A stretch of DNA of 64,000 nt from JAOUJD01 sp963726405 (GTDB lineage Bacteria > Pseudomonadota > Gammaproteobacteria > Burkholderiales > Burkholderiaceae_F), in NCBI GenBank assembly GCA_963726405.1, contig CAVSCF010000005.1:1-64000 (forward strand), given 5' to 3'. A program made the translations under genes and the position numbers. The notes beneath the pieces are model-generated. The model had not been told where the DNA came from. It worked only from the letters and a program-made list of their open reading frames with translations, and did no database searches. This document shows positions 7,522 to 16,317 of the stretch, in pieces (position 1 is the first letter of the stretch; every line of letters begins with the position of its first letter).

Positions 7522-8957
7522 AATGGCGCTCCAGCCTGCGCCAGCATCTGCGGGTCGGCGATGTGACCGGCGATGGCGCTCGCAGCCGCGACAGCGGGGC
7601 TGGCGAGATGGGTCCGGGCCCCGGGGCCCTGCCGCCCGACAAAGTTGCGGTTGGAGGTCGACACACATCGCTCCCCCGGCGCAACGGTGTCGCCATTGAC
7701 CGCGACGCACATCGAGCAGCCCGGCGTCCGCCACTCGAATCCGGCCGCGAGAAAGATCGCGTCGAGGCCAGCCTCTTCGGCGGCCCGCTTGACTGTTAGC
7801 GAACCGGGAACAATCCAGGCGCGAACATGAGAAGCCACCTTGCGGCCTCGCACGGCCTTCGCCGCGGCCTGAAGATCCGACAGCCGGCTGTTGGTGCACG
7901 AGCCAATGAAGACGCGATCGATACGCGTCTCTGCGACGGCGCTGCCCGGTTGCAGGTCCATGTACTTCAGAGCCGCTTCCATCGCTTGACGCCGCTTCGG
8001 ATCCGCCTCCTCGCGCGGATCCGGAATCCTTTCGTCGGTCGCAATGACCTGCTCGGGGCTCGTGCCCCAGGTTATCTGCGGGCGGACCGCCGTTGCATCG
8101 ATCTGGTACTTGCGGTCGAACGTCGCATCGTCGTCGCTCGTTAACTTCATCCAGTGCGAAACGGCCGCATCGAATTGCGCTCCCGTCGGCGCGTACGGAC
8201 GACCTCTCAGGTAGTCAAACGTCACGTCGTCGGGCGCAATGAAGCCAGTCTTCGCTCCGAGTTCGATCGCCATGTTGCAGACGGTCATCCGCGAGTCCAT
8301 ATCAAGCGCACGGATGGTGCGCCCGCCGAACTCCACGGCGTAACCGGTACCTGCCGAAGCGCCAATCCGCCCGATGAGGTAAAGAACGAGGTCCTTTGCG
8401 CTGACGTCGTCGCCGAGCTGTCCATCCACGGTGACGCGCATTGTCTTCGGCCGGCGCTGCCGGATTGTCTGTGTCGCCAAGACATGTACCGCTTCGGACG
8501 ACCCGATCCCCCAAGCCACTGCGCCGACCGCTCCGTGCGTACAGGTGTGGCTGTCGCTGCAGACGATGAGCGCGCCAGGCAGCGATAGCCCCAGTTCAGG
8601 AAAGACAACGTGGACGATTCCCTGGCGTCCGTCGGCAGTGTCGAAGAGCTGGATGGCATGCTCGCGGCTCTTTGCGCGCATCCCTTCCACCATGTCCGAG
8701 CTCCACGGCTCATCGCCAGGGCGAGCGCCGAGGCTCGCTTCGTCGCGCGCCGGGCGCGTCGAGATCACATGGTCAACGGTGGCGAACGACAGTCCGGGGC
8801 TATGCACTGGAAGATCGCGCTTCTCGAGCTGCTTGAGCGCTTCCAGACCTGTCAGTTCATGCAGCAGGTGGCGATCCACATGCAGCAAACTCGTGCCGTC
8901 CGGCAACCGCGCCACCTCGTGCATCGTCCAGATCTTGTCGAACGCGGTACGGCCCAT
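7518..8957 (-). CDS. LeuC-type dehydratase large subunit (4Fe-4S)
   Basis: This is the large subunit of an isopropylmalate-isomerase-like hydro-lyase, 479 residues. Cysteines for the [4Fe-4S] cluster are visible in FIGSCTNSRLSDL and TPGCSMC. The N-terminal LLHVDRHLLHE and SDSHTCTHGAVGA blocks are conserved. ATG at 8957 lies 5 bases after the upstream lyase gene; the frame extends back to 9002 but would overlap that gene. The sequence is full-length bacterial LeuC type but clearly divergent from biosynthetic LeuC (IHVVFPELGLSLPG where leucine enzymes usually have IVHVMGPEQG-like sequence). With the lyase at 8963 it could form a hydrate-then-cleave pair as in dimethylmaleate breakdown. Confidence 0.85.
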   Translation of the reverse strand: MGRTAFDKIWTMHEVARLPDGTSLLHVDRHLLHELTGLEALKQLEKRDLPVHSPGLSFATVDHVISTRPARDEASLGARPGDEPWSSDMVEGMRAKSREHAIQLFDTADGRQGIVHVVFPELGLSLPGALIVCSDSHTCTHGAVGAVAWGIGSSEAVHVLATQTIRQRRPKTMRVTVDGQLGDDVSAKDLVLYLIGRIGASAGTGYAVEFGGRTIRALDMDSRMTVCNMAIELGAKTGFIAPDDVTFDYLRGRPYAPTGAQFDAAVSHWMKLTSDDDATFDRKYQIDATAVRPQITWGTSPEQVIATDERIPDPREEADPKRRQAMEAALKYMDLQPGSAVAETRIDRVFIGSCTNSRLSDLQAAAKAVRGRKVASHVRAWIVPGSLTVKRAAEEAGLDAIFLAAGFEWRTPGCSMCVAVNGDTVAPGERCVSTSNRNFVGRQGPGARTHLASPAVAAASAIAGHIADPQMLAQAGAPL

Positions 8958-8962
8958 CGTCA

Positions 8963-9835
8963 CTACTTCGGTGCGAGTCCGTGGCGCTTCTCGAACTCCC
9001 AAACTTCCTCGAAGCCGACCAGCTCGTGTAGCTCGGCCATCGTCATGAAGGGAACGTCCAGGTCAATGGTGGAACCGTTCCGTTCAAGGAAGCCATACCC
9101 GGCCTTCATGGCAGCGGTGGCGGTCCCCATGCCGAGAGTCGGATATATCGCGATGTCGAAGCCCCACTGCTTCAGCTGCACACCGGGAAGCTCAGGCGAA
9201 AACCCGGTTGGAACGATGTTCGCCAGCAGGTACGCGTCGATCTCGTCGGCAATTCGGCGGAACTCGTCCGCGGACTCCGGCGCCTCTACGAACACGATGT
9301 CAGCGCCGGCGCGCGCGTAGGCCTTGCCGCGTTCAATTGCTTCCTTCAGGCCCAGACTGGTGCGCGCGTCGGTACGTGCAATGATCAGTGTGTCATCGCT
9401 GCGGCGTGCCTCGACAGCGACTTCGACCTTTCGAACCATATCGTCGATCGGAAGCACGCGCCTCCCCTTCGTGTGGCCGCACTTCTTCGGCATTTCTTGG
9501 TCTTCGATCTGGATAGCCTGGACGCCGGCCGCTTCGTACCCTCGCACCGTGTAGCGGACGTTGATCAAGCCCCCGAAGCCTGTGTCGGCATCCGCGATCA
9601 AGGGCTTGCTCGTACCGGACGCAATCTGCCCGGCGCAGCGAACGAAATCCGTGTACGTCGAGACGCCGGCGTCCGGATAGCCGTTGTACGAGGCCGACAC
9701 GCCGTAGCCCGTCATGTAGAGCGCTTTGAATTCGAAGCGATCGGCGATGCGGGCCGAAAACATGTCAAACACGCCCGGCGCGGCTACGAACTGACCTGAG
9801 GCCAGAATCTCCTTCAACTTGCCTTGTGCGGTCAT
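8963..9835 (-). CDS. isocitrate lyase/PEP mutase-family C-C lyase
   Basis: This (beta/alpha)8-barrel lyase of 290 residues belongs to the ICL/PEP-mutase superfamily, which includes methylisocitrate lyase, 2,3-dimethylmalate lyase and oxaloacetate hydrolase. The lyase-type catalytic loop is present as MPKKCGHTKGRR (about 116-127), with the catalytic Cys in KKCGH. Mg2+-binding acidic residues are seen in LIADADTGFGG and IQIEDQE. The KCGH loop favours cleavage of a 2-hydroxy-dicarboxylate over phosphoenolpyruvate mutation. It lies between permease 2 and leuC in one minus-strand operon. The exact substrate is unknown; a methyl-substituted malate or citramalate-like compound is my inference. Confidence 0.85.
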   Translation of the reverse strand: MTAQGKLKEILASGQFVAAPGVFDMFSARIADRFEFKALYMTGYGVSASYNGYPDAGVSTYTDFVRCAGQIASGTSKPLIADADTGFGGLINVRYTVRGYEAAGVQAIQIEDQEMPKKCGHTKGRRVLPIDDMVRKVEVAVEARRSDDTLIIARTDARTSLGLKEAIERGKAYARAGADIVFVEAPESADEFRRIADEIDAYLLANIVPTGFSPELPGVQLKQWGFDIAIYPTLGMGTATAAMKAGYGFLERNGSTIDLDVPFMTMAELHELVGFEEVWEFEKRHGLAPK

Positions 9836-9881
9836 GTGACTCCTACGTCCATTGTTTCGGATCGCGTGCTTCTGATTGTGT

Positions 9882-10679
9882 TTATGGTGCGCCCCGCCGA
9901 AGCCGCGTCTCCCACTGCAGCAGCAGCAGGCTCACAAGGGTGGCAAAGGCGAACAGCAGCAGGGCCACGGCCATGATAACGGTCGCTTCATTGCGGTTCA
10001 TCGCGACGATCAGCCGGTGGCCGATGCCTTCCTGTGATGCGAACATCTCGCCCACAAGCGTCCCGAGCAGCGTCAGTGAAAAACCGATCCGTAGGCCGGC
10101 AACGATTTCCGGCACGCACGCCGGCACGAGCACGTAGCGCGCGGCCTGTAGCGGCGTCAGCCGACTTGCTGCCGCCGTACGCAGGTACACCGGCCTGATG
10201 TTGCGCACGGCGTTCATACTGAAGATGACGATAGGGATGATCCCGTGGATGGTGCCGAACGCCACTTTCGCCGACATCCCGAGACCAAACATCAGCAAGA
10301 TCACCGGATACAGAGCGATCTTTGGAATCGAATACAGGGCGAAGAGCACTGGCTCCATTACGTCGCCAGCGAAGCGCCGCACTCCGAGTACCAGACCTAG
10401 CGAAATGCCGCCGAGCGCGGAGATCGCCAGCGCGGCGCCGAACGCTTTCCCGGTCGCCAACAGGCTCCCCTTGAAATCCGGCGACGCGATCTCGCGGCCC
10501 AGCTGCCGGAGGGTCGCCGCCGGCGAGGGAAGCACGTCGGTCCCCAGGAGCCATGTCCCCGTCTGCCAAACAAAGCCAAGCGCGACAATCAGGATAAATC
10601 CGTCCTGCCATCGCTGGCGCCAAACGCGCTCGGCGCCGCCTTGCCCCAGCGCTTCGTGACGCGTGAGGACCGTGCTCAC
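9882..10679 (-). CDS. ABC transporter permease (NitT/TauT type), second permease
   Basis: This is an inner-membrane permease of 265 residues, SsuC/TauC-like, with about six transmembrane helices. The EAA-type cytoplasmic loop is visible around RTAAASRLTPLQAARYVLVP. The GTG start at 10679 overlaps the TGA of permease 1 (GTGA), so the two are translationally coupled. The much longer frame running back to 11420 is an artefact of overlap with permease 1. Two non-identical permeases imply a heterodimeric channel, unlike the single homodimeric permease of classic SsuABC. Cargo is unknown; the linked lyase and dehydratase suggest an organic acid. Confidence 0.85.
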   Translation of the reverse strand: MSTVLTRHEALGQGGAERVWRQRWQDGFILIVALGFVWQTGTWLLGTDVLPSPAATLRQLGREIASPDFKGSLLATGKAFGAALAISALGGISLGLVLGVRRFAGDVMEPVLFALYSIPKIALYPVILLMFGLGMSAKVAFGTIHGIIPIVIFSMNAVRNIRPVYLRTAAASRLTPLQAARYVLVPACVPEIVAGLRIGFSLTLLGTLVGEMFASQEGIGHRLIVAMNRNEATVIMAVALLLFAFATLVSLLLLQWETRLRRGAP

Positions 10680-11437
10680 GTCGCCTCCCGCAGCACGCGG
10701 CGCTGATACAGGCGTTGCTCTACCACATGCAGTGTCAGATTCAGCGAACCGACGAACAGCAGCAACAGCAGCATTAGGCCGTACATCGTCTGATTGTCGA
10801 AGTTGTTGTAGGCGAACGCGATCTGGTACCCGATGCCTTCGCCGGAAAGTATGAACTCGCCGCCGATCACCGCAATAAAAGCGTAGACGACAACGAGCTT
10901 CACGCCGGTGAAGAGGTACGGCAGGCAGGACGGAATCGTGATCAGACGCATTTCGTCGAAGGCAGTCATCCGGCTCATGCGGGCAGCGCGCCGCAGCACA
11001 CCGGGCACACGCTGCAGACCGTTCAGCGTGTTGACGGACATCGCGACTATCGCGAATGCGAATCCGATGGCAATCAGCGGCAGCCGGTTGATGCCGAACA
11101 GCACGATGAACATCGGGTACGCCACGAAGATGGGCACCGCGTAGTAGGACAGCAGCAAGGGATTGACTACCCGCAGGGCGCGGGGAAATCTGTGGAGCAC
11201 CAGCCCCCCGAAGAAACCGAACACGACTGCCATCACGGCGGCGATGGACGCGGCGGCGACGGTGAGGGCGATGTCCTTGTTGAATTTCCCCGAGGACAGA
11301 AGTCCCCAGGCGGCGTTGGCCATTTTCGATGGCGGTATGAACGACACCGGGTTGATCCATCCCCAACGCGTTGCGATCTCCAGCAACAGCACTGCGCTCA
11401 GCACCAGCCCAGTTCGCCACCAGCCAACGCGACTCAT
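10676..11437 (-). CDS. ABC transporter permease (NitT/TauT type), first permease
   Basis: This is an inner-membrane permease of 253 residues. The N-terminal helix (about 8-25) and further hydrophobic segments fit the BPD_transp_1 fold, with a coupling loop near RRAARMSRMTAFDEMRLITIP. ATG at 11437 is chosen because it overlaps the ATPase stop by four bases (ATGA). An open frame further upstream to 11677 lies inside the ATPase gene and is not used. It pairs with the permease at 9882-10679. Confidence 0.85.
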   Translation of the reverse strand: MSRVGWWRTGLVLSAVLLLEIATRWGWINPVSFIPPSKMANAAWGLLSSGKFNKDIALTVAAASIAAVMAVVFGFFGGLVLHRFPRALRVVNPLLLSYYAVPIFVAYPMFIVLFGINRLPLIAIGFAFAIVAMSVNTLNGLQRVPGVLRRAARMSRMTAFDEMRLITIPSCLPYLFTGVKLVVVYAFIAVIGGEFILSGEGIGYQIAFAYNNFDNQTMYGLMLLLLLFVGSLNLTLHVVEQRLYQRRVLREAT

Positions 11438-12276
11438 GGCCGCTGCTCGAGTGCCTTCAACGACTCGCTCCGGAGTAGCGTCCAGATGCGCGACTGCAGC
11501 ACCCCGAAGCGCGGGTCCGCCGTGATCGTGCTGTCGCGGTCGCGCTTCCATCCGGTCGAGACAATGTCGATGAAAACTCCAGGACACGCGGACATGATCC
11601 CAATGCGGTCCGACAGCATCACCGCCTCGTCGATCGAGTGGGTGATCAGCATGACGGTGGAGCCGGTATCGCGCCAAAGCTTCAAGACTTCATCGCCCAT
11701 TAGCAGGCGCGTCTGCTGATCCAGTGCGCCGAACGGCTCGTCGAGCAGCATTAGCCGCGGGCGCAACACCATCGCGCGCGCGAGGCAAACGCGCTGGCGC
11801 ATGCCACCGGACAACTGCGCGGGATAGCTACTCGCGAACCCCGTGAGCCCCATGAACGCCAACGCGTGCTCGACGCGCTGGCGAATCTCGCTCTCGGCCA
11901 CCCCAGCATGGCGAGCGGCGAACGCGGCGTTATCGTGAACGTTCAGCCAGGGGAAACAAGCATCTTCCTGGAACACCAGCGCGACGCCATCCGGAACCAC
12001 ACCGTTCACTGCTCCGCCTTCGAAGCGAACTTCGCCTTCGGTCGGAGGCGACAGTCCGGCCGCCACATCCAGCAAGGTCGATTTCCCGCAGCCGGACGGG
12101 CCGACCACGGAGAAAAATTCGCCGGGGGACAGTTCGAACGAGACAGGCCCGAGCGCATGAAACGGCGCCTTCCCGGATGTGCTCCGGTAGAAGCGAGTGA
12201 CACGGGAGAAACTGAGGTGGGCGGTCTCACCCGCCCGGGCCACGTCAGCTCTGACCCGCTCTACAAAGCTGTTCAC
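11434..12276 (-). CDS. ABC transporter ATPase (NitT/TauT, SsuB/TauB-like)
   Basis: This is a 280-residue ATP-binding subunit that powers import through the two downstream permeases. Walker A is GPSGCGKST, the signature is LSGGMRQRVCLARA, and Walker B is LMLLDEPFGALD followed by a switch histidine in LITHSIDEAV. The N-terminal extension of about 20 residues is polar. It starts 9 bases after the binding-protein gene, in the standard order binding protein, ATPase, permease, permease. All catalytic motifs are intact. Confidence 0.92.
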   Translation of the reverse strand: MNSFVERVRADVARAGETAHLSFSRVTRFYRSTSGKAPFHALGPVSFELSPGEFFSVVGPSGCGKSTLLDVAAGLSPPTEGEVRFEGGAVNGVVPDGVALVFQEDACFPWLNVHDNAAFAARHAGVAESEIRQRVEHALAFMGLTGFASSYPAQLSGGMRQRVCLARAMVLRPRLMLLDEPFGALDQQTRLLMGDEVLKLWRDTGSTVMLITHSIDEAVMLSDRIGIMSACPGVFIDIVSTGWKRDRDSTITADPRFGVLQSRIWTLLRSESLKALEQRP

Positions 12277-12285
12277 GCGAGGCCA

Positions 12286-13290
12286 CTATCGCTTCGACTG
12301 CTGGTCCGCGGGTAACAAACTTTCGTCGAGAACGGTGCTCCAGTCAAAGGGGCCGCTTTCGACCGCTCCGACGAGCTGCAGGCCCTTCAGCATCGCGTCC
12401 ATTCCTTCGTAATCGAAGCGCCCCGTGCTCCAGTAAGTCCCTGGGGTGCTCATGATGCCCTCGATCGCCGCCTTCGCGACTGCTGGATCGAGCTTGTAGG
12501 CGCGCGCAAGGATCTCGGCGGACTCCGCCGGGTTCTTCTGAATGAACTCCACTCCCTTGCGGCGTGCCTCGATAATCGCCTTGATCACCCCGGGATTCTT
12601 CTTCAGGAAGTCCCGGTGCACGATGCCCACCGTCTGGGTGAGTCTCGGCAGTCCGTCTGTTGACCGGAACGCGAGCTTCAGGTTGGCTCTCTCGCGCGAG
12701 TACACCGGTTCCGTCATGTAGATGACATCCACCGCACCTTCACGCAAGGCTGTCATGCCGCTCGACTGGTTGCCGATCGCCTTCCGGTTCACGTCCTTCA
12801 GGATGCCCGCCGAGGTCAGCCCCATCGTCGAGACCATATCGGTGACCGACTTCGGACTGCTGTAGCCCAAGGCCTTGCCCTTCATATCCTTCCAGGAAGC
12901 GATGGCTGAGTCCTTCTTTGCTACCCACACGAGATCCGCCACGCTGACAACGCCGGCATGAATGATCACCAGTGGAACGCCCTGCTTGATCGCGGCGATT
13001 GCCGCGGGCAGTGCGACCTCGCCGTACGGCACTTCGGATGCCATCGCATTGCGAACCGTAGTGCCACCACCCTGCGACGTGAGAAAGCCGGTGACGTCGA
13101 GGCCCGCTTCCTTGAAGTACCCCTTTTCCAGGGCCACCGCGAAAGGCACACCGTACATGCCCTCCTGCCAGTGGGTGACGTTCAACGCGACGGCATACGC
13201 TCTGTGTGGGACAGCGATGAACACCGCTGCGACAAGGGCGAAGAAAAAGGCAAACCAAGAGGAATGCGGCCTTCTACGGGCGAGGCTCAT
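12286..13290 (-). CDS. ABC transporter substrate-binding protein (NMT1/SsuA-like)
   Basis: This periplasmic solute-binding protein (334 residues) has a Sec signal peptide: an Arg-rich start (SLARRRPHS), a hydrophobic core at about 12-27 and a cleavage region near HRAYAVALN. The mature part reads like the NMT1/THI5 and SsuA fold (EKGYFKEAGLDVTGF, then TSQGGGTTVRNA). ATG at 13290 has GGAG 8 bases upstream. It is the first gene of the minus-strand operon, so the promoter should lie in the 800-bp region to its right. The ligand is not predictable from the sequence; the following genes suggest a small carboxylate rather than a sulfonate. Confidence 0.88.
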   Translation of the reverse strand: MSLARRRPHSSWFAFFFALVAAVFIAVPHRAYAVALNVTHWQEGMYGVPFAVALEKGYFKEAGLDVTGFLTSQGGGTTVRNAMASEVPYGEVALPAAIAAIKQGVPLVIIHAGVVSVADLVWVAKKDSAIASWKDMKGKALGYSSPKSVTDMVSTMGLTSAGILKDVNRKAIGNQSSGMTALREGAVDVIYMTEPVYSRERANLKLAFRSTDGLPRLTQTVGIVHRDFLKKNPGVIKAIIEARRKGVEFIQKNPAESAEILARAYKLDPAVAKAAIEGIMSTPGTYWSTGRFDYEGMDAMLKGLQLVGAVESGPFDWSTVLDESLLPADQQSKR

Positions 13291-14102
13291 CGGCGTGTCT
13301 CCATTGATTTCATGAACCGGCTCTTGCGGCCGGTGATGGTCGGAAAGTTGCCACCTTTGCGGCGTGGACGCAATGGCAGCAAGCCCTTTATGCGAGATTC
13401 AGCAGGAGCGGGGGTAAAAGGACGGTATGACGTTGTGAACTGCGGACCATCAGTAGATCGCGCCGCATGGCCAAACGCGAAACCGAGGCAAGACCCCTTC
13501 ATCGTTCAAGTGGCGGACGCCCCGCAGTGGGGCATCAAGAAGACACGACGGAAGGCGGCCGCGGGCGAAGCCTTACAAGTCGCGTCTTACTCCAACTCCA
13601 CAAGCTCCCCATTGTCGCGAGCATGCCCAGCAGCCTTAAGTAGTGACTTACTGCGATCTTCGGGCTATTCCTGTTCCTGATCCGCACGCGAGCCGGGATC
13701 GATGATCGGTTCCTATCGGAGGATCCCTCATCCCTCGGGCGCAGTGCACGCCGAGCTTCGCCGGGGAATCATCGAATCACAGGAGCACGATATCCGGGAG
13801 ACGAGACCCTGCTGGCCGAGCGAACGTAGCCTGTGCTCAGGCAGCCGCACCGCCATCGGGAGTTCCAGGTTGTACGGGCTCCGTGCGGGGACAGCGGGCG
13901 CTCAACAGGCAATGTACCCCTTGGTGCGACGCGTCTGTGACGAGGTCCCAACACGGTGCGTGCGCCGTCCGGGGACCGCGGGCTTCCCGCAACTCCTGCC
14001 TGCAATTGATTGCACTCGTACCTGGCCACGCCGATCAACCGATCGATCAGTCTCCGAATCGGTTGCAGATCCGGGACAGGAACGGCGCCACGCCTTGGTG
14101 TC
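13291..14102. other. long intergenic region between ABC operon and tRNA-Thr
   Basis: These 812 bases contain no gene I can support. Frames at 12958-13680 and 13702-14196 lack an RBS and family features; the second reads antisense through tRNA-Thr. The region must hold the promoter of the minus-strand operon and has one TGCAAT-TG-ATTGCA palindrome at 14001. No integrase remnant and no partial copy of the tRNA 3' end was found. Confidence 0.55.
14001..14014. promoter_or_regulatory. operator-like palindrome TGCAAT-TG-ATTGCA
   Basis: This is identical to the 14-bp dyad at 6663-6676 and lies about 710 bases upstream of the binding-protein start. The distance is long for a simple operator, so the role is open. 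Confidence 0.35.
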
Positions 14103-14178
<76 letters not shown>

Positions 14179-14289
14179 GAAGGGGGCGGATTATAAGGGC
14201 AGGCCTCCTCGCGGGCAATTTGAGAGGGAGGACGAGGCCGGCCCGATAGCGGCCTCTACACTCGCGGCTTCGCCCGTCACCGCCCGCCG

Positions 14290-15189
14290 ATGTTCGACAA
14301 CGCACTGCTGATGCTCCCGGACTTCGGGACGATCCTGCTCGGAGCCCTGCTCGCGCGCCGGTTCGCGTATCAGCGGGGGTTCTGGGATGGTGCGGAACGG
14401 CTCGTCTACTACGTGCTCTTTCCGGCGCTGCTGTTCAATTCCATCCTGAGCGCGAAGTTCTCGTTCGCGACCGACAGCCTGCTTCTCGCTGCCGCCGTGG
14501 CCACCCTGCTGTCCGCGGCCGCTCTCGGGTTCCTCGCTCGACCGCTCTTCAGGACCGAAGCGGCGTTGTTCGCGAGCTGCGTGCAGACCTCCTACCGCTA
14601 CAACTCGTACGTCGGGCTCGCGCTCGCGCAGTCGCTGTTCGGGGCGCGCGGCGTCGCACTGCTCGCCCTGATCCTCGCGGTGTGCATTCCGCTGGCCAAC
14701 CTGATCGCGGTGACCACCCTCGCGCGGCATGGCAAGACGCACCTCGGGCGCGAACTCGTCACCAACCCGCTCATCCTGTCCACGGTGAGCGGCATGGTCG
14801 CGCACGTGGCCGGGCTCGAGCTGCCAGGCTTCGCGTCGAGCTTCCTCACGCGGATGGGCGCCGCCAGCCTCGCGCTCGGCCTGCTGTGCATCGGCGCCGG
14901 GCTCGCCTTCAGGACGGTGAAGGACGATCCGCGCTCGCTGTCATGGTTCTCGTTCGTCAAGTTGATCGCGATGCCGACCGTCGGCGTCATCGTCGCCTGG
15001 GCCCTCGGGCTGCGGGGGCTGGAAGCGCAGGTGGTGGTGCTGTTCGCCGCGCTGCCCACGGCGTCGAGCGCGTACATCCTGGCGGCGCGGATGGGCGGAC
15101 TGGCGGCGCCGGTCGCGGTGCTGATCACGTTCCAGACGCTCGCGGCGATGGTGACGCTGCCGCTGTGGGTGACCTTCGCGCGACTCTAG
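14290..15189 (+). CDS. AEC-family transporter (auxin efflux carrier fold)
   Basis: This is a 299-residue membrane protein with about ten hydrophobic segments, of the Mem_trans/AEC family. Bacterial members export or exchange small organic anions such as malate; the substrate here is unknown. Supporting features are the N-terminal LLPDFGTILLGALLARR, VYYVLFPALLFNSIL, and the central break in NPLILSTVSGMVAHV. It stands alone between tRNA-Thr and the convergent queG gene, whose 3' end is 6 bases away. Confidence 0.85.
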   Translation: MFDNALLMLPDFGTILLGALLARRFAYQRGFWDGAERLVYYVLFPALLFNSILSAKFSFATDSLLLAAAVATLLSAAALGFLARPLFRTEAALFASCVQTSYRYNSYVGLALAQSLFGARGVALLALILAVCIPLANLIAVTTLARHGKTHLGRELVTNPLILSTVSGMVAHVAGLELPGFASSFLTRMGAASLALGLLCIGAGLAFRTVKDDPRSLSWFSFVKLIAMPTVGVIVAWALGLRGLEAQVVVLFAALPTASSAYILAARMGGLAAPVAVLITFQTLAAMVTLPLWVTFARL

Positions 15190-15195
15190 GTCCTA

Positions 15196-16302
15196 TCAGC
15201 GCACCGCGTGACGGTCGAGCGCCCACGCGACGTGTTCGCGCACGAGCGGATCCGGATCATCGGCGCGCGCGCGCAGCGCCTCGACGACCGCGGTCGATGA
15301 AGCCGCATTGCCGAGCGCCACGGCGATGTTCCGCAGCCAGCGCCCATGGCCGATGCGCCGGATCGCCGAGCCCGCATGACGTTCGTTGAACTCCTGCTCG
15401 GTCCAGCCGAACAGTTCGACCAGCGTCGCGCGGTCGAGCCCATGCCGCACGTCGAAATCCGGCAGCGTCGCCGTCTTGGCGAACTTGTTCCAGGGGCACG
15501 CCAGCTGGCAGTCGTCGCAACCGTAGACCCGGTTGCCGATCAGCGGGCGCATTTCCTCGGGAATCGGACCGGGCAATTCGATCGTCAGGTACGAGATGCA
15601 GCGCCGCGCGTCGAGCTGCTGCGGCCCGGTGATCGCCTGCGTCGGACAGAGGTCGATGCAGCGCGTGCAGGTGCCGCAGTGCTCGGTCGTCGGCGCGTCG
15701 ACCGGCAACGGCAGGTCGGTCAGGATCTCGCCCAGGAAGAAGGTGGAGCCCGCCTCCTGCGACAGCAGCAACGTGTGCTTGCCGCGCCAGCCAAGCCCGG
15801 CCTTGCGCGCGAGTTCGACTTCCATCACCGGCGCGGAGTCGGTGGTCACGCGATATCCGTACGTGCCCACCTCGCCTTCGATGCGCGACGCCAGCGCCTG
15901 CAAACGTTGCCTCAGCGTGCGGTGGTAGTCGCGGCCGCGCGCGTAGAAGGAGACGATGGCGGCGCCCGAGTCGCGCAACCGCGCGTTCTCGCGCTCCACC
16001 CAATCCGCGGGCGTATCGCGTGGCAAGTAGTCCATGCGCGCCACGATGGCGCGCTTTGCACGCGCGAGCAGCTGCGCCGGATCGCGCCGGAGTCGGGCGT
16101 GGCGCTGCATGTAATCCATCGCGCCGTGGCGCCCCTCGGCGATCCAGGCGTCGAGCCGGTCGGCCGCCTCCGAAACGTCGACGTCGGCGATGCCGATGCC
16201 CGCGAAGCCGAGCTCGCGGCCCCAGGCGCGGATGCGCGAGACCAGCGCCGACCAGTCGCGTGCCGCGTCGCTTGTATTCTCCGCAGGATCCACAGCCTTC
16301 AT
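15196..16302 (-). CDS. queG: epoxyqueuosine reductase QueG
   Basis: This cobalamin- and Fe-S-dependent enzyme catalyses the last step of queuosine synthesis, reducing epoxyqueuosine in tRNA (368 residues). The N-terminal domain contains SFYARGRDYH and TDSAPVMEVELA. Two 4Fe-4S motifs follow, CGTCTRCIDLCPTQAI and GCDDCQLACPWN. A C-terminal HEAT-like tail (RNIAVALGNA, REHVAWALDRH) is typical of QueG. ATG at 16302 fits the family start; the frame further upstream overlaps tsaE on the other strand. It is divergent from tsaE with 15 bases between starts. The partner genes queA and tgt lie at 34-36 kb. Confidence 0.94.
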   Translation of the reverse strand: MKAVDPAENTSDAARDWSALVSRIRAWGRELGFAGIGIADVDVSEAADRLDAWIAEGRHGAMDYMQRHARLRRDPAQLLARAKRAIVARMDYLPRDTPADWVERENARLRDSGAAIVSFYARGRDYHRTLRQRLQALASRIEGEVGTYGYRVTTDSAPVMEVELARKAGLGWRGKHTLLLSQEAGSTFFLGEILTDLPLPVDAPTTEHCGTCTRCIDLCPTQAITGPQQLDARRCISYLTIELPGPIPEEMRPLIGNRVYGCDDCQLACPWNKFAKTATLPDFDVRHGLDRATLVELFGWTEQEFNERHAGSAIRRIGHGRWLRNIAVALGNAASSTAVVEALRARADDPDPLVREHVAWALDRHAVR

Positions 16303-16317
16303 CCCGGTCGATTCTAG

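Noticed and set aside
12958..13680. A 240-codon frame running out of the binding-protein gene
   Set aside because: The first half is antisense to the binding-protein gene and the rest is low-quality sequence without a family look.
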